Below, piece by piece: positions 17,564 to 30,537 of a stretch of 64,000 nucleotides of DNA. Location of the stretch: the NCBI GenBank assembly GCA_022181065.1, contig BQMY01000082.1:31880-95879 (forward strand), read 5' to 3'. Position 1 is the stretch's first letter; the number at the start of each line of letters is the position of its first letter. The notes beneath the pieces are model-generated. The model saw nothing but the letters and a program-made list of their open reading frames with translations, did no database searches and was not told where the DNA came from. Origin of the DNA: Melioribacteraceae bacterium (GTDB taxonomy: Bacteria > Bacteroidota > Ignavibacteria > Ignavibacteriales > Melioribacteraceae). Made by a program: the position numbers and the translations under genes.

Positions 17564-17944
17564 ATGTCTGAAAAGATAGCTGAAATAGTAGAGAAAATAA
17601 AAGCTTTGACTTTAGTAGAAGCTTCGGAACTAAAACAAGCATTAGAAGATGAATTTGGTGTTACAGCAGCAGCTCCGGTAGCAATTGCGGCAGCAGGTGC
17701 CCCTGGAGAAGCCGCAGCAGCTGAAGAAGAAAAAACTGAATTTGATGTTATTCTTGCAAGTTTTGGCGACAAAAAAATTAACGTTATTAAAGTTGTCCGC
17801 GCTCATACAGGTCTTGGTCTTAAAGAAGCGAAAGATCTTGTAGACGGCGTACCGAAACCGGTTAAAGAAGGTGTTTCTAAAGAAGAAGCCGAAAAAGTTA
17901 AGAAAGAGCTTGAAGAAGCCGGCGCTACTGTAGAAATAAAATAA
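17564..17944 (+). CDS. rplL: 50S ribosomal protein L7/L12
   Basis: L12 is the multicopy stalk protein that recruits translational GTPases. The 126 residues show the N-terminal dimerisation helices ([20 protein letters not shown]), an alanine-rich hinge at about 45-58, and the globular C-terminal domain ([20 protein letters not shown], then [20 protein letters not shown]). A good AGGAG site at 17551-17555 precedes the ATG. A hairpin in the following gap may limit read-through to rpoB. Confidence 0.98.
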   Translation: MSEKIAEIVEKIKALTLVEASELKQALEDEFGVTAAAPVAIAAAGAPGEAAAAEEEKTEFDVILASFGDKKINVIKVVRAHTGLGLKEAKDLVDGVPKPVKEGVSKEEAEKVKKELEEAGATVEIK

Positions 17945-17975
17945 CTTTTATACAGTTATAGTAAAATATTATCAT

Positions 17976-18011
17976 AAAGTGGTAAGGTGGTGAAATCCGT
18001 CTTGCCACTTT
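17976..18011 (+). promoter_or_regulatory. Hairpin between rplL and rpoB, possible attenuator
   Basis: AAAGTGGTAAG (17976-17986) pairs with CTTGCCACTTT (18001-18011) over 11 bp with one G-U pair and a 14-base loop. The tail TTCATACATTT is only moderately T-rich. In E. coli a partial terminator or processing hairpin in this same gap lowers rpoBC expression relative to the ribosomal proteins; a similar role here is inference from position. Confidence 0.55.
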
Positions 18012-18068
18012 TCATACATTTAAAACGTTGTTTTATCGCCGAGGATATAATTTAACCGGAGGTTTGGG

Positions 18069-21000
18069 TTGGAGAACATTAAAATAAATGAATTAACAAA
18101 TAGAATTACCTTTTCTTCCATTAAACCGGCTATTCCTGTCCCTGACATGCTGAATATTCAGTTGGAATCGTTTGAAGATTTTCTTCAGTTAAAAACGCTT
18201 CCTCAGGATCGCGAGAATAAAGGTGTGGAAGAAGTATTTAGAACTAATTTCCCGATTCTTGACAATAAGGAATTTTTCCGTCTCGATTTCATTGAATATA
18301 ATATCGAGAAGCCCCGTTTTTCAATTCCGGAATGTGAAGAAAGAGGATTAACATATTCGGCGCCACTCAAAGCGAAATTGCGCTTGTCTACCAGAGATGA
18401 CGAAACAGGTGAATACGTTAACTCTGTTGAACAGGAAGTTTATTTGGGTAACCTTCCTTTTATGACTAACCGTGGTACTTTTATTATAAATGGTGCTGAA
18501 AGAGTTATTGTAAGTCAGCTGCACAGATCACCAGGTGTAGCTTTTGCCCAGACAGTACACCCCAACGGAACTCCTATTTACTCCGCCCGCATTATTCCGT
18601 TCAGAGGCTCCTGGGTTGAATTCGCCACAGATATCAATCACGTTATGTACGTGTATATCGACAGGAGAAAAAAATTCCCGGCATCTACCCTTTTGAGAGC
18701 ATTGGGTTATGAATCTGATGAAGAAATTTTAAACTTGTTCGATCTTGTTGAGGAAGTTGCGGTTGACAATCTTGACGAAGGCGAGCATGATGGTCGTTAT
18801 GTAGCCGATGATGTTATTGATATGAACACCGGTGAAATTTTCGCGGCTCGTGATACTCAACTAACCCCGGAAATTATTGATGAAATTAGAACTTCAACAA
18901 TAACCTCAATCAAACTGATCTCTCCCGGTACTTCTTATGACCAGGATCTGATTATCAATACTTTGAAAAAAGATACCTCAAAAACTAAAGAAGAGGCTCT
19001 TTTTGCTATTTACAGGCAGTTGCGTTCAGGTGAAGCTCCTGATATCGATACCGCACAGGGTTTGATTGATAAATTGTTCTTTAATGAAAAACGTTATGAT
19101 CTTGGCGAAGTTGGTCGTTTCAGAATGAACGATAAACTTGGTCTTGATATTCCTCTTGATAATACAATTTTAACTCTTGATGATATTATCGCTATTATGA
19201 ATAGTATCATCAAACTTAAAAACGGTAATGTTACCGTTGATGATATTGATCACCTTGGTAACAGACGTGTTCGTACTGTTGGTGAACAGTTAATGCAGCA
19301 GTATAACGTTGGTTTGGCAAGAATGTCGCGTACAATTCGTGAAAGAATGAATATGCGTGATACCGAAAACATGCAGCCGCAGGATCTTGTTAACGCAAGA
19401 ACTATCAGCAGCGTTATCAACGCGTTTTTCGGTACAAACCAGTTGTCGCAGTTTATGGATCAGACCAATCCGCTTTCAGAGCTGACTCACAAAAGAAGAG
19501 TATCCGCTTTGGGGCCTGGTGGTTTGACTCGTGAAAGAGCCGGTTTCGAGGTTCGAGACGTGCACCATTCTCATTATGGTCGTTTATGTCCGATCGAAAC
19601 TCCGGAAGGTCCGAACATTGGTCTGATATCTTCATTGACAATCTTTTCCAAAGTGAACAGCTACGGCTTTTTGGAAACTCCTTACCGTCGTGTAAAAGAT
19701 GGTAAAGTTAGCAAGCAGGTTGATTACCTCAGTGCTGATCAGGAAGATGAATTTACAATAGCTCAGGCGAACGCGCCATTGAAAGATGACGGTAACTTTG
19801 TGCTTGAGAGAGTAAAATGTCGTCACAAAGGTGAATTCCCGGTTGTAACTCCGGATCTTGTTCACTATATGGATGTTGCTCCCGCGCAGATCGTTAGTAT
19901 CGCAGCGGCTCTTATTCCTTTCCTTGAGCATGATGACGCGAACCGCGCGCTTATGGGATCGAACATGCAGCGTCAGGCAGTTCCGCTTCTTGTTCCATCG
20001 GCTCCTATTGTTGGTACCGGTATGGAAGCAAAAGCAGCACGCGACTCCCGTTCAGTTATCGTTGCTGAAGACGATGGTACTATTGTATTTAGTGACGCAA
20101 AAAGAATTGTTGTTCAGTATGTTCACGATCCAAATTCTTTCGAAGCGTTAACTACTTTTAATGATGACAGAAAAGTTGAATATATCTTAACCAAGTTTTC
20201 AGGCACTAACCAGGAAACTTGTTTTACACAGAAACCGATAGTAAAAACAGGTCAGAAAATCAAAAAAGGCGATGTACTCGCTGACGGACCTGCTATTGAT
20301 CAGGGTGAACTTGCTCTTGGTAAAAACGTTCTTGTGGCGTTCATGCCGTGGAGAGGTTACAACTTTGAGGATGCTATTGTATTGAGTGAAAGAATTGTTG
20401 CCGAAGATGTTTACACTTCTATCCATATTGAAGAGTTCGAGCTACAGGTTAGGGAAACTAAACGTGGTGAAGAAGAACTCACACGCGATATTCCTAACGT
20501 GAGTGAAGAAGCAACAAAAAATCTTGATGAAAACGGTATAATTCGCGAAGGTGCCGAAGTTAAGGAAGGTGATATCCTTATTGGTAAAATTACACCTAAA
20601 GGTGAAACTGATCCAACACCTGAAGAGAAATTATTGAAAGCGATATTCGGTGATAAAGCCGGTGATGTTAAAGACGCTTCACTCAAGGCACCTCCCGGAT
20701 TGAAAGGTATCGTAATCAAAACAAGACTTTTCAGCAGGAAGAAAAAAGACGCTGAATCGAAGAAAATTGAGAAAAAAGAATTAGAAACTTTAGAAAAGAA
20801 TTTTGACAGACAGAAAGAGAATCATTACAAGAAGTTTGTAGAAAAAATTACTAAAATTTGCGAAGGTAAAAAAACAAAAGGTATCAGTGATCTGGATGGT
20901 TCTGATGTAGTGCGCGCAGGTAGTGCTTGTGATGAAAATACATTCAGGGTTCTGGAAGATGTTACTAAACTTGATTATACAGTTGAGTGGTTTGATGATG

Positions 21001-21848
21001 AAGAAACCAACAAAATGATCAAAAAAGTATTCCCGAACTATTTCTTGATTCTTGCTGATATCGGTGAAGAATACAAACGTGAAAAATTAAAAATTCAGAG
21101 CGGCGATGAGCTTCCTCCCGGAATTGTTCAGCTGGCAAAAGTTTATGTCGCCAAGAAAAGAAAATTGTCTGTCGGAGACAAGATGGCGGGTCGTCATGGT
21201 AATAAAGGTGTTGTAGCCAAAGTTGTTCCAATGGAAGACATGCCTTATCATGAAGATGGTACCCCGGTTGATATAGTTCTTAACCCGTTGGGTGTACCTT
21301 CACGTATGAACCTCGGACAGATTTATGAAACAGCTTTAGGATGGGTTGGTAAAAAACTTGGTTATAAGTTCGAAACTCCTATTTTCGACGGCGCTACTTA
21401 TAAAGACGTGGAAAAATGGTTGGAACAAGCCGAGCTATACGAAGGAAGTAAAACCTATCTGTATGATGGAAGAACCGGTGAACGATTCGACCAGAAGACC
21501 ACTTGCGGCTACATTTACATGCTGAAACTTGGTCATATGGTTGATGACAAGATCCACGCCCGTTCAATTGGCCCTTACTCGCTCATTACTCAGCAGCCCC
21601 TCGGCGGTAAGGCACAATTTGGTGGACAGAGGTTTGGTGAAATGGAGGTTTGGGCGCTTGAAGGTTACGGCGCGGCAAATATTCTCCAGGAAATATTAAC
21701 GGTTAAAAGTGACGACGTTGCCGGTAGAGCGAAAGCCTACGAATCGATCGTTAAAGGTGAAAACCTTAACCGGCCGAATATGCCGGAAGCTTTTAACGTG
21801 TTATTAAAAGAGCTCCAGGGATTAGGTCTGGATATCAAAATCAACTAA
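18069..21848 (+). CDS. rpoB: DNA-directed RNA polymerase subunit beta
   Basis: The 1259-residue beta subunit forms one pincer and much of the active centre of RNA polymerase. The rifampicin pocket reads [19 protein letters not shown], with D464, H474 and S479 at the classical resistance positions, all in the sensitive state. [11 protein letters not shown] and [14 protein letters not shown] further on are conserved core segments. The start is TTG at 18069, fixed by GGAGG at 18058-18062, six bases upstream. The region after about residue 880 contains a lysine-rich segment ([20 protein letters not shown]) typical of lineage-specific variation. The gene leads rpoC by 36 bases. Confidence 0.98.
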   Translation: MENIKINELTNRITFSSIKPAIPVPDMLNIQLESFEDFLQLKTLPQDRENKGVEEVFRTNFPILDNKEFFRLDFIEYNIEKPRFSIPECEERGLTYSAPLKAKLRLSTRDDETGEYVNSVEQEVYLGNLPFMTNRGTFIINGAERVIVSQLHRSPGVAFAQTVHPNGTPIYSARIIPFRGSWVEFATDINHVMYVYIDRRKKFPASTLLRALGYESDEEILNLFDLVEEVAVDNLDEGEHDGRYVADDVIDMNTGEIFAARDTQLTPEIIDEIRTSTITSIKLISPGTSYDQDLIINTLKKDTSKTKEEALFAIYRQLRSGEAPDIDTAQGLIDKLFFNEKRYDLGEVGRFRMNDKLGLDIPLDNTILTLDDIIAIMNSIIKLKNGNVTVDDIDHLGNRRVRTVGEQLMQQYNVGLARMSRTIRERMNMRDTENMQPQDLVNARTISSVINAFFGTNQLSQFMDQTNPLSELTHKRRVSALGPGGLTRERAGFEVRDVHHSHYGRLCPIETPEGPNIGLISSLTIFSKVNSYGFLETPYRRVKDGKVSKQVDYLSADQEDEFTIAQANAPLKDDGNFVLERVKCRHKGEFPVVTPDLVHYMDVAPAQIVSIAAALIPFLEHDDANRALMGSNMQRQAVPLLVPSAPIVGTGMEAKAARDSRSVIVAEDDGTIVFSDAKRIVVQYVHDPNSFEALTTFNDDRKVEYILTKFSGTNQETCFTQKPIVKTGQKIKKGDVLADGPAIDQGELALGKNVLVAFMPWRGYNFEDAIVLSERIVAEDVYTSIHIEEFELQVRETKRGEEELTRDIPNVSEEATKNLDENGIIREGAEVKEGDILIGKITPKGETDPTPEEKLLKAIFGDKAGDVKDASLKAPPGLKGIVIKTRLFSRKKKDAESKKIEKKELETLEKNFDRQKENHYKKFVEKITKICEGKKTKGISDLDGSDVVRAGSACDENTFRVLEDVTKLDYTVEWFDDEETNKMIKKVFPNYFLILADIGEEYKREKLKIQSGDELPPGIVQLAKVYVAKKRKLSVGDKMAGRHGNKGVVAKVVPMEDMPYHEDGTPVDIVLNPLGVPSRMNLGQIYETALGWVGKKLGYKFETPIFDGATYKDVEKWLEQAELYEGSKTYLYDGRTGERFDQKTTCGYIYMLKLGHMVDDKIHARSIGPYSLITQQPLGGKAQFGGQRFGEMEVWALEGYGAANILQEILTVKSDDVAGRAKAYESIVKGENLNRPNMPEAFNVLLKELQGLGLDIKIN

Positions 21849-21884
21849 ACCGGTTTTGTAATTTTATGTTTTAAGGGGAATTTT

Positions 21885-24800
21885 ATGAGATTAAAAGCTC
21901 AGAAACAGAAAGAAACGAAAATAGAAAAATTGACCGTAAGCCTCGCAAGCCCGGATGATATCCTTTCCCGTTCTCATGGTGAGGTTACCAAACCGGAGAC
22001 CATCAATTACCGTTCGTTCAGACCGGAAAAAGATGGTTTGTTCTGTGAGAAGATTTTTGGTCCGGTAAAGGACTGGGAATGCGCGTGCGGTAAATATAAA
22101 GGTATTCGCTATAAAGGTATTGTGTGTGACCGTTGCGGTGTTGAAGTTACTCTTAAAAGTGTTCGCCGTGAAAGAATGGGACATATTTCCCTTGCGGTTC
22201 CGGTTGTGCATATCTGGTTCTTTAAAGCATTGCCTTCCAAAATTGGTAATATTATCGGAATGACTACAAAAGAACTCGAAAAAGTTATCTATTACGAGTC
22301 GTATGTTGTTATCAATCCGGGTCCAACAGGTCTAAATGTAAAAGACCTTATTTCGGAAGATCAGTATTTTGAAATTCTTACATCATTACCACATGATAAT
22401 GATGGTCTGGAAGATACAGATCCCAAGAAATTTGTTGCCAAAATTGGTGGTGACGCGATAAAAGAACTACTAAAAGCAACAGAAATTGAAGAAACCTTTC
22501 TTACTTTGAAAGCTGATCTTAAAGAACAGACATCTCAGCAGAAACGTAACGATTTGTTGAAAAGATTGCGTGTTCTTGAAGCTTTCAGAGAGTATGAAGG
22601 TAAAGTTGAAAACAAACCTGAATGGATGGTGTTGAATGTAATTCCGGTAATTCCTCCGGAACTTCGTCCGCTTGTTCCTTTGGAAGGTGGTCGTTTTGCT
22701 ACATCCGACCTGAATGATCTCTACAGAAGAGTAATCATTCGTAACAACAGGTTGAAAAGACTTATAGATATAAAAGCGCCTGAAGTAATTTTGCGAAATG
22801 AAAAACGTATGCTTCAGGAAGCTGTTGACGCATTGTTCGATAACTCGAGAAGAGCCAGCGCGGTAAGAAGTGATGGTAACCGTCCGTTAAAATCTTTGAG
22901 TGATATGCTCAAAGGTAAGCAGGGTCGTTTCCGTCAGAACCTTCTTGGTAAACGTGTTGACTACTCCGGTCGTTCGGTAATTGTTGTTGGTCCGGAATTA
23001 AAACTGCATCAGTGTGGTTTGCCGAAAGATATGGCTGTTGAGTTGTTCAAACCGTTCGTAATAAGAAAATTGATTGAACGTGGTTATTACAAAACAGTAA
23101 AAAGCGCGCGTAAAGCGGTTGACAGAAAAGATCCTGTTATCTGGGATATCCTTGAAAAGATCATCAAAGGTCATCCTGTATTACTTAACCGTGCTCCTAC
23201 TCTTCACAGGTTGGGTATTCAGGCATTCCAGCCTTTGCTGATTGATGGTAAAGCTATACAGCTTCACCCGATGGTTTGTACAGCGTTTAACGCTGACTTC
23301 GACGGTGACCAGATGGCGGTTCACGTACCACTTTCACACGAAGCTCAGCTTGAAGCGTCATTGCTTATGCTTTCAAGCCATAACATTCTTTCTCCTCAGA
23401 ATGGCAGCCCGATTGTTGTACCTACTCAGGATATCGTTCTTGGATGTTACTACCTTACCAAAGTAGCGGCAGGTGCCAAAGGTGAAGGAATGGTCTTCAA
23501 CGATCCGGAAGAAGTTATGATTGCTCATAACTCAGGTGTTGTTGATCTTCACGCGAAAATTAAAGTTACTGTTTATGATAAACTGATTGAAACTACAGTC
23601 GGTAGAGTAATTTTTAACCAGATCGTTCCTGAAGAAATTGGATACTTTAACGAATTGCTTGTTAAAAAAATCTTCAGAAACTTCATCTATAAGATGTTCA
23701 TCAAAATTGGTAACGAAAAAACTGCCAAGTTCCTTGATGACCTGAAAGATATCGGTTACCGTTATGCTACTAGAGCGGGTGTATCAATCTCGTTCAGTGA
23801 TATGATCGTACCTGAGCAGAAAGAAAAACTGATCAATGATTCGAACGCTAAAGTTTCAGGAATTTTGAGTGAGCACGAGCAGGGTCTGATCACAGACGCG
23901 GAACGTTATAACAAAATTATTGACGTTTGGACGCACACTACGAATAACGTTTCAAAATCACTAATGGAAAAAATTAAAACCGATAAAGGTGGATTTAACT
24001 CACTCCACATGATGGTTGACTCTGGTGCGAGGGGTTCTCAGGAACAGGTTCGCCAGTTGGCAGGTATGAGGGGATTGATGATGAAACCTCAGAAAAGTTT
24101 GACAGGTCAGTCGGGTGAAATTATCGAAAACCCGATCGTCGCAAACTTTAAGGAAGGTTTGTCAGTGCTTGAGTATTTTATCTCTACTCACGGTGCCCGT
24201 AAAGGTTTGGCTGATACCGCTCTTAAAACCGCTGATGCCGGTTACCTTACCAGACGTCTTTGCGACGTTGCGCAGGATGTGATCATTTCTGAAATTGATT
24301 GCGGTACTATCAGGGGTATTTACATTTCAGCACTGAAAGATGGCGAACTTGAAAGAGAGCCATTGGCGGAACGTATAACCGGTCGTGTAGTTCAGGAAGA
24401 TGTTTATGATCCTCGTACCGATGAACTTATCATCGAAGCAGGTGAATTAATTGATGAAGAAAGAGCTGAGCAGATTGACGAAGCGTCGATTGACTCTGTA
24501 TATATCAGAACCGTGCTTACCTGCGAATCGAAACGTGGTGTTTGCGCCGACTGTTATGGACGTAACCTTACTACCGGCATGCGTGTTGAAGTTGGTGAAT
24601 CTGTTGGTATCATCGCCGCTCAGTCAATTGGTGAGCCGGGTACACAGCTTACACTTCGTACTTTCCACCTTGGTGGTACATCTTCACGTATCGCGAGCCA
24701 GTCAATGGTCGAATCAAATATGGATGGTATCGTCAGGTTCGAAAAAATTAATTCTGTAGAAAAATCAGACTGGATTGGTACTGTTAACGTTGTAATTGGT

Positions 24801-26132
24801 CGCAGAGGCTCTATCGGAATATATGATGACGATATGCGTATCATCAAAAAATTCGATATTCCTTACGGTGCCGAACTTCTTGTTAAAGATGGCGCGAAAA
24901 TTAAAAAAGGTCAGCCTCTATACAACCATGACCCATACAATGCATTGATTCTTACTGATATTGGTGGTAAGGTGAGGTTTGTTGATCTTGTTGACAAGGT
25001 TACTATGCAGCAGATCGCTGACGAACAAACAGGTCACGTGCAGAAAGTTGTAATTGAGTCTAAAGAAAAATCATTAACACCAAGTATAGTTGTAACTGAT
25101 AAATCGGGTAAAGAAAAAATGTTCAACCTTCCAACAAGAGCGTATTTATCTGTTGAAGAAGGTGATGATATTCAGCCCGGTACAGTATTAGCGAAAATAT
25201 CCAAATCGGCATCCAAATCACGAGATATTACAGGTGGTCTTCCTCGAGTTACAGAATTGTTTGAAGCGAGATCTCCTCATGATCCTGCGATTGTTGCCGA
25301 AATTGAAGGTGTTGTGAAGTTTGGCGCGAGGAAAAAAGGTTCAAGAGAAATTATCATTGAAGCTCTTGATCAGTCGATGCAGAAAGTTTACAACGTACCT
25401 TACGGTAAACATATTCTTGTACAGGAAGGTGACGAGATACCGGCCGGTGAAAAAATTACCGACGGACCTACTGATCCTCATGATATCCTGAAAATCAAAG
25501 GTACAAACGCGGTTCAGGAATATCTTGTAAACGAAATTCAGGATGTTTATCGTCTGCAGGGTGTAAAGATAAATGACAAACACATTGAGGTAATTGTAAA
25601 ACAGATGCTTCAGAAGTTGAAGATCATCAACTCGGGTGATTCAAACTTCATTGAAGAAGATTACGTTGATCGTGTTAAACTTATTGGTGAAAATGAAAGA
25701 TTACACCCACTTGTAAGAATTGAAGAACCGGGTGACTCAAAATATAAAGCTGGTCAATTAATTTCTCGTGCAAGACTTCGTGAAATTAATGGTGATCTGG
25801 CAAGAAAAAGTAAAGCCCAGATCGTAGCTGTTGAAGCTGATCCCGCGACATTCGAAAACATACTGCTTGGTATAACTCAGGCGGCACTATCAACCGAAAG
25901 CTGGATTTCGGCTGCATCTTTCCAGGAAACAACGAAAGTGTTGACAAACGCTGCTACCGAAGCGCGTCCTGATTTCCTTGCCGGATTGAAAGAAAATGTT
26001 GTAATGGGTCACCTGATTCCGGCGGGAACAGGTTTGAAGAAATATTCAAACATTATCCTGCAGGAAGATGAAGTTGAAGCTACAGAGGAAGTAGTTGAAG
26101 ACAAGGTTGATGAGCAAAAAGAGAACGCGTAA
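21885..26132 (+). CDS. rpoC: DNA-directed RNA polymerase subunit beta'
   Basis: The 1415-residue beta' subunit carries the catalytic magnesium triad D471, D473 and D475 in NADFDGDQM. The N-terminal zinc ribbon is [20 protein letters not shown] and a second cysteine cluster lies near 885 ([16 protein letters not shown]). The trigger loop region ([17 protein letters not shown]) is intact. The end is an acidic tail ([20 protein letters not shown]). AAGGGGA precedes the ATG. A terminator follows directly, so rpoC closes this transcription unit. Confidence 0.98.
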   Translation: MRLKAQKQKETKIEKLTVSLASPDDILSRSHGEVTKPETINYRSFRPEKDGLFCEKIFGPVKDWECACGKYKGIRYKGIVCDRCGVEVTLKSVRRERMGHISLAVPVVHIWFFKALPSKIGNIIGMTTKELEKVIYYESYVVINPGPTGLNVKDLISEDQYFEILTSLPHDNDGLEDTDPKKFVAKIGGDAIKELLKATEIEETFLTLKADLKEQTSQQKRNDLLKRLRVLEAFREYEGKVENKPEWMVLNVIPVIPPELRPLVPLEGGRFATSDLNDLYRRVIIRNNRLKRLIDIKAPEVILRNEKRMLQEAVDALFDNSRRASAVRSDGNRPLKSLSDMLKGKQGRFRQNLLGKRVDYSGRSVIVVGPELKLHQCGLPKDMAVELFKPFVIRKLIERGYYKTVKSARKAVDRKDPVIWDILEKIIKGHPVLLNRAPTLHRLGIQAFQPLLIDGKAIQLHPMVCTAFNADFDGDQMAVHVPLSHEAQLEASLLMLSSHNILSPQNGSPIVVPTQDIVLGCYYLTKVAAGAKGEGMVFNDPEEVMIAHNSGVVDLHAKIKVTVYDKLIETTVGRVIFNQIVPEEIGYFNELLVKKIFRNFIYKMFIKIGNEKTAKFLDDLKDIGYRYATRAGVSISFSDMIVPEQKEKLINDSNAKVSGILSEHEQGLITDAERYNKIIDVWTHTTNNVSKSLMEKIKTDKGGFNSLHMMVDSGARGSQEQVRQLAGMRGLMMKPQKSLTGQSGEIIENPIVANFKEGLSVLEYFISTHGARKGLADTALKTADAGYLTRRLCDVAQDVIISEIDCGTIRGIYISALKDGELEREPLAERITGRVVQEDVYDPRTDELIIEAGELIDEERAEQIDEASIDSVYIRTVLTCESKRGVCADCYGRNLTTGMRVEVGESVGIIAAQSIGEPGTQLTLRTFHLGGTSSRIASQSMVESNMDGIVRFEKINSVEKSDWIGTVNVVIGRRGSIGIYDDDMRIIKKFDIPYGAELLVKDGAKIKKGQPLYNHDPYNALILTDIGGKVRFVDLVDKVTMQQIADEQTGHVQKVVIESKEKSLTPSIVVTDKSGKEKMFNLPTRAYLSVEEGDDIQPGTVLAKISKSASKSRDITGGLPRVTELFEARSPHDPAIVAEIEGVVKFGARKKGSREIIIEALDQSMQKVYNVPYGKHILVQEGDEIPAGEKITDGPTDPHDILKIKGTNAVQEYLVNEIQDVYRLQGVKINDKHIEVIVKQMLQKLKIINSGDSNFIEEDYVDRVKLIGENERLHPLVRIEEPGDSKYKAGQLISRARLREINGDLARKSKAQIVAVEADPATFENILLGITQAALSTESWISAASFQETTKVLTNAATEARPDFLAGLKENVVMGHLIPAGTGLKKYSNIILQEDEVEATEEVVEDKVDEQKENA

Positions 26133-26138
26133 ATTTGT

Positions 26139-26172
26139 AAGAAAAGCCTAAAAATTAACTTAGGCTTTTCTT
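26139..26172 (+). terminator. Terminator after rpoC
   Basis: AAGAAAAGCCTAA (26139-26151) pairs with TTAGGCTTTTCTT (26160-26172) in a 13-bp perfect stem with an 8-base loop. The 3' arm itself carries the T-rich TTTTCTT. The stem is symmetric, but the neighbouring genes are all on the plus strand. Confidence 0.8.
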
Positions 26173-26201
26173 GACTTTACATATTTATATTGTTAAATTA
26201 C
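26171..26201 (+). promoter_or_regulatory. Candidate promoter of the rpsL-fusA-tuf unit
   Basis: TTGACT (26171-26176) followed after 17 bases by TAAATT (26194-26199) resembles a general -35/-10 promoter. The same bases also read TTG-N20-TAAATTAC, the spacing seen in the tRNA promoter. It lies just behind the rpoC terminator, where a new start is needed for rpsL. Confidence 0.4.
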
Positions 26202-26245
26202 GTGTCTGAATCACTTTTGGAAAAGTAATATTTTGGAGATGTTAA

Positions 26246-26623
26246 ATGCCAACAATAAACCAGTTGGTCAGAAAAGGTAGAGTAAAGGTAGTTTCTAAGA
26301 ATAAGGCGCCGGCATTGAATGCGTGTCCTCAGAAACGTGGTGTATGTACAAGGGTTTATACGACTACCCCCAAAAAGCCTAATTCGGCTTTGCGTAAAGT
26401 TGCAAGGGTTCGTTTAACAAACCAGATGGAAGTTACTGCATATATACCGGGTGAAGGTCATAACCTTCAGGAGCACTCAATTGTAATGATCAGAGGCGGC
26501 AGGGTCAAGGATTTACCTGGTGTACGTTATCATATTATCCGTGGTTCACTGGATACAAGCGGTGTTGCCGACAGAAGACAAGGCAGATCGAAATACGGAA
26601 GTAAAAAACCAAAAGCAAAATAG
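26246..26623 (+). CDS. rpsL: 30S ribosomal protein S12
   Basis: S12 sits at the decoding centre. The 125 residues are normal. K43 in [13 protein letters not shown] and the later [13 protein letters not shown] are in the streptomycin-sensitive state, and the aspartate after VK is the residue methylthiolated in many bacteria. The C-terminal tail is [17 protein letters not shown] at 26234-26237 precedes the ATG. The gene begins the S12-S7-EF-G-EF-Tu set. Confidence 0.98.
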   Translation: MPTINQLVRKGRVKVVSKNKAPALNACPQKRGVCTRVYTTTPKKPNSALRKVARVRLTNQMEVTAYIPGEGHNLQEHSIVMIRGGRVKDLPGVRYHIIRGSLDTSGVADRRQGRSKYGSKKPKAK

Positions 26624-26626
26624 AAT

Positions 26627-27094
26627 ATGAGAAAAAGAAGAGCTGAAAAGAGATTCATTAAGCCGGATCCCAAGTTTAATGATGTAACGGTAGCAAAGTT
26701 TATCAACTATATGATGTGGGATGGTAAAAAATCTGTTACTCGCAAGATGGTTTATGATTGTTTTGACATACTTGAAGGCAGAGCGAAAAAACCGGCCCTT
26801 GAAGTATTTAGAAAAGCGTTGGATAACGTGCAACCTCTTGTTGAAGTAAGATCACGAAGAGTTGGTGGCGCTACTTATCAGGTTCCTATGGAAGTTAGAC
26901 CTGATAGAAGAGTTGCTCTGGCTTTCAGATGGATCAGAAATTATTCACGAGCTAGAAAAGATAAATCGACCGCATTGAAGTTGGCTAACGAGATTCTCGC
27001 AGCCTCCAACAATGAAGGTCCTTCAGTAAAAAAGAAAGACGATACACACAGAATGGCCGAAGCTAATAAAGCATTCGCGCACTTCAGGTGGTAA
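26627..27094 (+). CDS. rpsG: 30S ribosomal protein S7
   Basis: S7 nucleates assembly of the 30S head and contacts E-site tRNA. The 155-residue sequence opens [19 protein letters not shown] and includes the conserved [17 protein letters not shown] hairpin and the C-terminal AHFRW. Only three bases separate it from rpsL, so it is probably translated by coupling. Confidence 0.98.
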   Translation: MRKRRAEKRFIKPDPKFNDVTVAKFINYMMWDGKKSVTRKMVYDCFDILEGRAKKPALEVFRKALDNVQPLVEVRSRRVGGATYQVPMEVRPDRRVALAFRWIRNYSRARKDKSTALKLANEILAASNNEGPSVKKKDDTHRMAEANKAFAHFRW

Positions 27095-27104
27095 CAAGGG
27101 AAAA

Positions 27105-29207
27105 ATGGCAGAGAAAAGAGTTGACATAAATAAGGTTCGTAATATTGGCATCATGGCGCATATTGATGCCGGTAAAACAACCACAACAGAAAGAGTGCTT
27201 TACTACACCGGTAAATTGCACCGCCTTGGCGAGGTTCACGACGGGGCGGCTACGATGGACTGGATGGAGCAGGAAAAAGAGCGCGGTATTACTATAACCA
27301 GTGCTGCTACAACTGCTCAATGGAACGGGCATCAGATAAATATTATAGATACACCGGGACACGTTGACTTTACAGTAGAAGTTGAACGTTCCTTGCGTAT
27401 TCTTGACGGAGCTATTGCTCTGTTTTGTGCTGTTGGCGGAGTTGAGCCGCAGTCGGAAACGGTTTGGAGACAAGCTGATAAATATAAAGTGCCGAGAATA
27501 GCTTTTGTCAATAAAATGGACAGAACCGGTGCTGATTTCTATCAGGCTGTTGACATGATGAAGGATAGACTTAAAGCAAACGCGGTTCCTATTTCCTTGC
27601 CGATAGGCGAAGGTAATTTGTTCAGCGGCGTTATTGATTTAATGTCTATGAAAGCCAGAATGTATAATGATGATACATTGGGCGCAACTTTCGAAGATAA
27701 AGAAATTCCTTCCGATCTTGTTCCACTTGCGAACAAGTATCGTACTCTTATGCTTGAAGCTGTGTCTGAAGTTGATGATACATTGTTGGAGAAGTATCTT
27801 GAAGGTGAAGAGATCACCGAAGATGAAGTGAAGTCTGTTCTTCGCCAGGCGACTATTGAGTTGAAGATCATTCCGGTTTTATGCGGCGCTTCATTCAAAA
27901 ACAAAGGTGTGCAGAAACTTCTTGATTCGGTTGTAGATTTTCTACCTTCTCCGACTGACAGAAAAGAGATTGAGCTTCATCACTTGAATAAAGATGATAA
28001 AGTTGTCAGAGCTGTAAATGAAAAAGAAAAGTTTACCGGTTTGGCATTTAAGATTATGACAGACCCGTATGTTGGTAAAATTACCTATTTGCGGATTTAT
28101 ACGGGAACATTGAAAGCCGGTTCATATATATATAACGCATCTTCGGATAAAAAAGAACGCGTAGGAAGAATATTGCAAATGCACGCTAATCACCGGGAAG
28201 ATATGGACATGGTTCGCGCTGGTGATATTGTTGCGCTTGTTGGAATGAAAAACACCAGAACCGGTGACACTTTGTGTACAGAAGATGATATTGTTCTTCT
28301 TGAGAAAATGGCTTTCCCGGAGCCTGTTATTCAGATTGCAATTGAGCCAAAGACCAAAAATGATCAGGATAAACTTTCAGACGCTCTCGCAAAATTGTCT
28401 GATGAAGATCCTACATTTCAGGTTAAGGTTGATCATGAAACGGGTCAGACTCTCATCAGCGGTATGGGCGAGTTACATCTTGAGATTCTCGTTGACCGTA
28501 TGAAAAGAGAATTTAAAGTAGAAGCGAATATTGGTAAACCTCAGGTCGCGTACCGTGAAACAATATCACAACCGGTGCAATCTGAAGGTAAATTTGTAAA
28601 ACAGTCGGGTGGTAGAGGTAAATATGGTCATGTTTGGCTCGAAATTACTCCTAACGAACCCGGAAAAGGTTTTGTCTTTGAAAATGCCATTATCGGCGGC
28701 GCAGTACCGAGAGAGTATATTCCGGCGGTAGAAAAAGGTATTCAGGACGCATTAAGAAACGGTGTTATTGCCGGTTATCCGGTGGTGGATGTTAAAGTTA
28801 AGTTGTACGATGGTTCATATCATGATGTTGACTCGGATGAGATATCGTTCAAAGTTGCCGGATCTATGGCGTTCAGACAAGGCGCACGTAAAGCTAAGCC
28901 GATTCTTCTTGAACCTATGATGGCTGTTGAGGTTACTACTCCCGAAGAGTATTTGGGTGATGTAATGGGTGATCTTAACTCTCGCAGAGGTAAAATTGAA
29001 GGATTTTCACCTAGAAAAGACGCACAGGTAATTCGTGCCCTTATTCCTCTTGCTGAAATGTTTGGTTATGCTACAACATTAAGATCTATGACACAAGGTA
29101 GAGCAATCTACTCAATGCAGTTTTCTCACTACAACCAGGTTCCAAAATCGGTTGCTGATGAGATTCAGGAAAAATCTAGTTTTAAGGATTCTGAAGAATC
29201 AGTTTAG
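27105..29207 (+). CDS. fusA: Translation elongation factor G
   Basis: EF-G drives translocation of tRNA and mRNA with GTP. The 700-residue protein has the P loop [19 protein letters not shown] near 18, switch 1 with [15 protein letters not shown], the G3 motif DTPGHVDF near 85, and NKMD near 139. Domains II-V follow, with the domain IV segment [14 protein letters not shown] near 500. Only one fusA is in the window. The start is 10 bases after rpsG. Confidence 0.98.
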   Translation: MAEKRVDINKVRNIGIMAHIDAGKTTTTERVLYYTGKLHRLGEVHDGAATMDWMEQEKERGITITSAATTAQWNGHQINIIDTPGHVDFTVEVERSLRILDGAIALFCAVGGVEPQSETVWRQADKYKVPRIAFVNKMDRTGADFYQAVDMMKDRLKANAVPISLPIGEGNLFSGVIDLMSMKARMYNDDTLGATFEDKEIPSDLVPLANKYRTLMLEAVSEVDDTLLEKYLEGEEITEDEVKSVLRQATIELKIIPVLCGASFKNKGVQKLLDSVVDFLPSPTDRKEIELHHLNKDDKVVRAVNEKEKFTGLAFKIMTDPYVGKITYLRIYTGTLKAGSYIYNASSDKKERVGRILQMHANHREDMDMVRAGDIVALVGMKNTRTGDTLCTEDDIVLLEKMAFPEPVIQIAIEPKTKNDQDKLSDALAKLSDEDPTFQVKVDHETGQTLISGMGELHLEILVDRMKREFKVEANIGKPQVAYRETISQPVQSEGKFVKQSGGRGKYGHVWLEITPNEPGKGFVFENAIIGGAVPREYIPAVEKGIQDALRNGVIAGYPVVDVKVKLYDGSYHDVDSDEISFKVAGSMAFRQGARKAKPILLEPMMAVEVTTPEEYLGDVMGDLNSRRGKIEGFSPRKDAQVIRALIPLAEMFGYATTLRSMTQGRAIYSMQFSHYNQVPKSVADEIQEKSSFKDSEESV

Positions 29208-29251
29208 TTAAATAAAATTTAAGAAAGCAAATAAATTTTAAGGAGTATTCG

Positions 29252-30460
29252 ATGGCAAAAGAAAAATTTGATAGGAGTAAACCTCACGTAAATATTGGTA
29301 CTATTGGACACGTTGACCATGGTAAAACAACTTTAACCGCGGCAATAACAATGACCCTTAGTAAAAAAGGTTTGTCAGAGCAGAGAAGTTTCGACTCAAT
29401 TGACAATGCTCCTGAAGAAAGAGAACGTGGTATAACTATTGCTACAGCTCACGTAGAGTATTCAACAGCTAATCGTCACTATGCTCACGTTGACTGTCCT
29501 GGTCACGCTGACTACGTTAAAAACATGATTACAGGTGCCGCGCAGATGGACGGTGCTATTTTGGTTGTTGCAGCTACTGATGGTCCTATGCCACAGACTC
29601 GTGAACACATTCTGCTTGCTCGTCAGGTGGGTGTACCTAGAATAGTCGTTTTCATGAACAAAGTTGACATGGTTGATGACGAAGAACTTTTGGAACTTGT
29701 TGAAATGGAACTTCGTGAACTATTGAGCGAATATGAATTCCCTGGTGATGACATTCCTATCATCAAAGGATCCGCACTTCGCGCATTGGAAGCTTCTTCT
29801 GATACATCAATTCCTGATACAGATGAAAGATTGAATTGCATCTATGAACTTATGGACGCAGTTGATGATTACGTACCGATTCCTGAAAGAAGTGTTGACA
29901 AGCCATTCCTTATGCCTGTTGAGGACGTATTCTCAATTACAGGTCGTGGTACTGTGGCTACAGGTAGAGTTGAAAGAGGTGCGGTAAAAGTTGGTGAAGA
30001 GGTTTCTCTTATCGGACTTGGAATGAACAAGAAAACAGTTGTTACCGGTGTTGAAATGTTCCGTAAAGAACTTGACAGCGCTATGGCTGGTGACAATGCT
30101 GGTATTCTACTTCGCGGTGTTGATAAAAAAGAAATTGAACGCGGTATGGTTCTTGCGAAAACCGGTTCTATTACACCTCATACATATTTTGAAGCTGAAG
30201 TTTACATCTTGTCAAAAGACGAAGGTGGACGTCACACTCCATTCTTCCAGGGTTACAGACCTCAGTTCTATTTCAGAACAACTGACGTAACCGGCGTTTG
30301 TGAACTTCCTGAAGGTACCGAAATGGTAATGCCTGGTGATAATGTTAAGTTGAAAGTAAAACTTATCGGTGAAATCGCCATGGAAGAAGGTCTTCGTTTC
30401 GCGATTCGCGAAGGCGGAAGAACCGTTGGTGCCGGTGTTGTAACAAAAATCTTTGAATAA
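29252..30460 (+). CDS. tuf: Translation elongation factor Tu
   Basis: EF-Tu carries aminoacyl-tRNA to the ribosome. The 402 residues are slightly longer than the usual 394-400. The P loop [33 protein letters not shown] in switch 1, [12 protein letters not shown] and NKVDMVDD in the G domain are intact, and domain III has [21 protein letters not shown] at 29240-29245 is a strong ribosome binding site. No second tuf occurs near the tRNA cluster, so this is the only copy in the window. Confidence 0.98.
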   Translation: MAKEKFDRSKPHVNIGTIGHVDHGKTTLTAAITMTLSKKGLSEQRSFDSIDNAPEERERGITIATAHVEYSTANRHYAHVDCPGHADYVKNMITGAAQMDGAILVVAATDGPMPQTREHILLARQVGVPRIVVFMNKVDMVDDEELLELVEMELRELLSEYEFPGDDIPIIKGSALRALEASSDTSIPDTDERLNCIYELMDAVDDYVPIPERSVDKPFLMPVEDVFSITGRGTVATGRVERGAVKVGEEVSLIGLGMNKKTVVTGVEMFRKELDSAMAGDNAGILLRGVDKKEIERGMVLAKTGSITPHTYFEAEVYILSKDEGGRHTPFFQGYRPQFYFRTTDVTGVCELPEGTEMVMPGDNVKLKVKLIGEIAMEEGLRFAIREGGRTVGAGVVTKIFE

Positions 30461-30486
30461 GAAGAAAATACGATTTAATTATAAAT

Positions 30487-30511
30487 GGACCGGCAAAAGT
30501 CGGTCCTTTAT
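30487..30511 (+). terminator. Hairpin between tuf and rpsJ, weak terminator or attenuator
   Basis: GGACCG (30487-30492) pairs with CGGTCC (30501-30506) around an 8-base loop, followed by TTTATTATG. The stem is short and the T-run broken, so partial termination after the abundant tuf message is more likely than a full stop. It marks the boundary to the S10 operon. Confidence 0.5.
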
Positions 30512-30537
30512 TATGAAAGTTTAAGGAGAGTATTGCA

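Noticed and set aside
19440..19520. Possible rifampicin-resistance changes in rpoB
   Set aside because: D464, H474 and S479 are the sensitive residues; no resistance change is visible.
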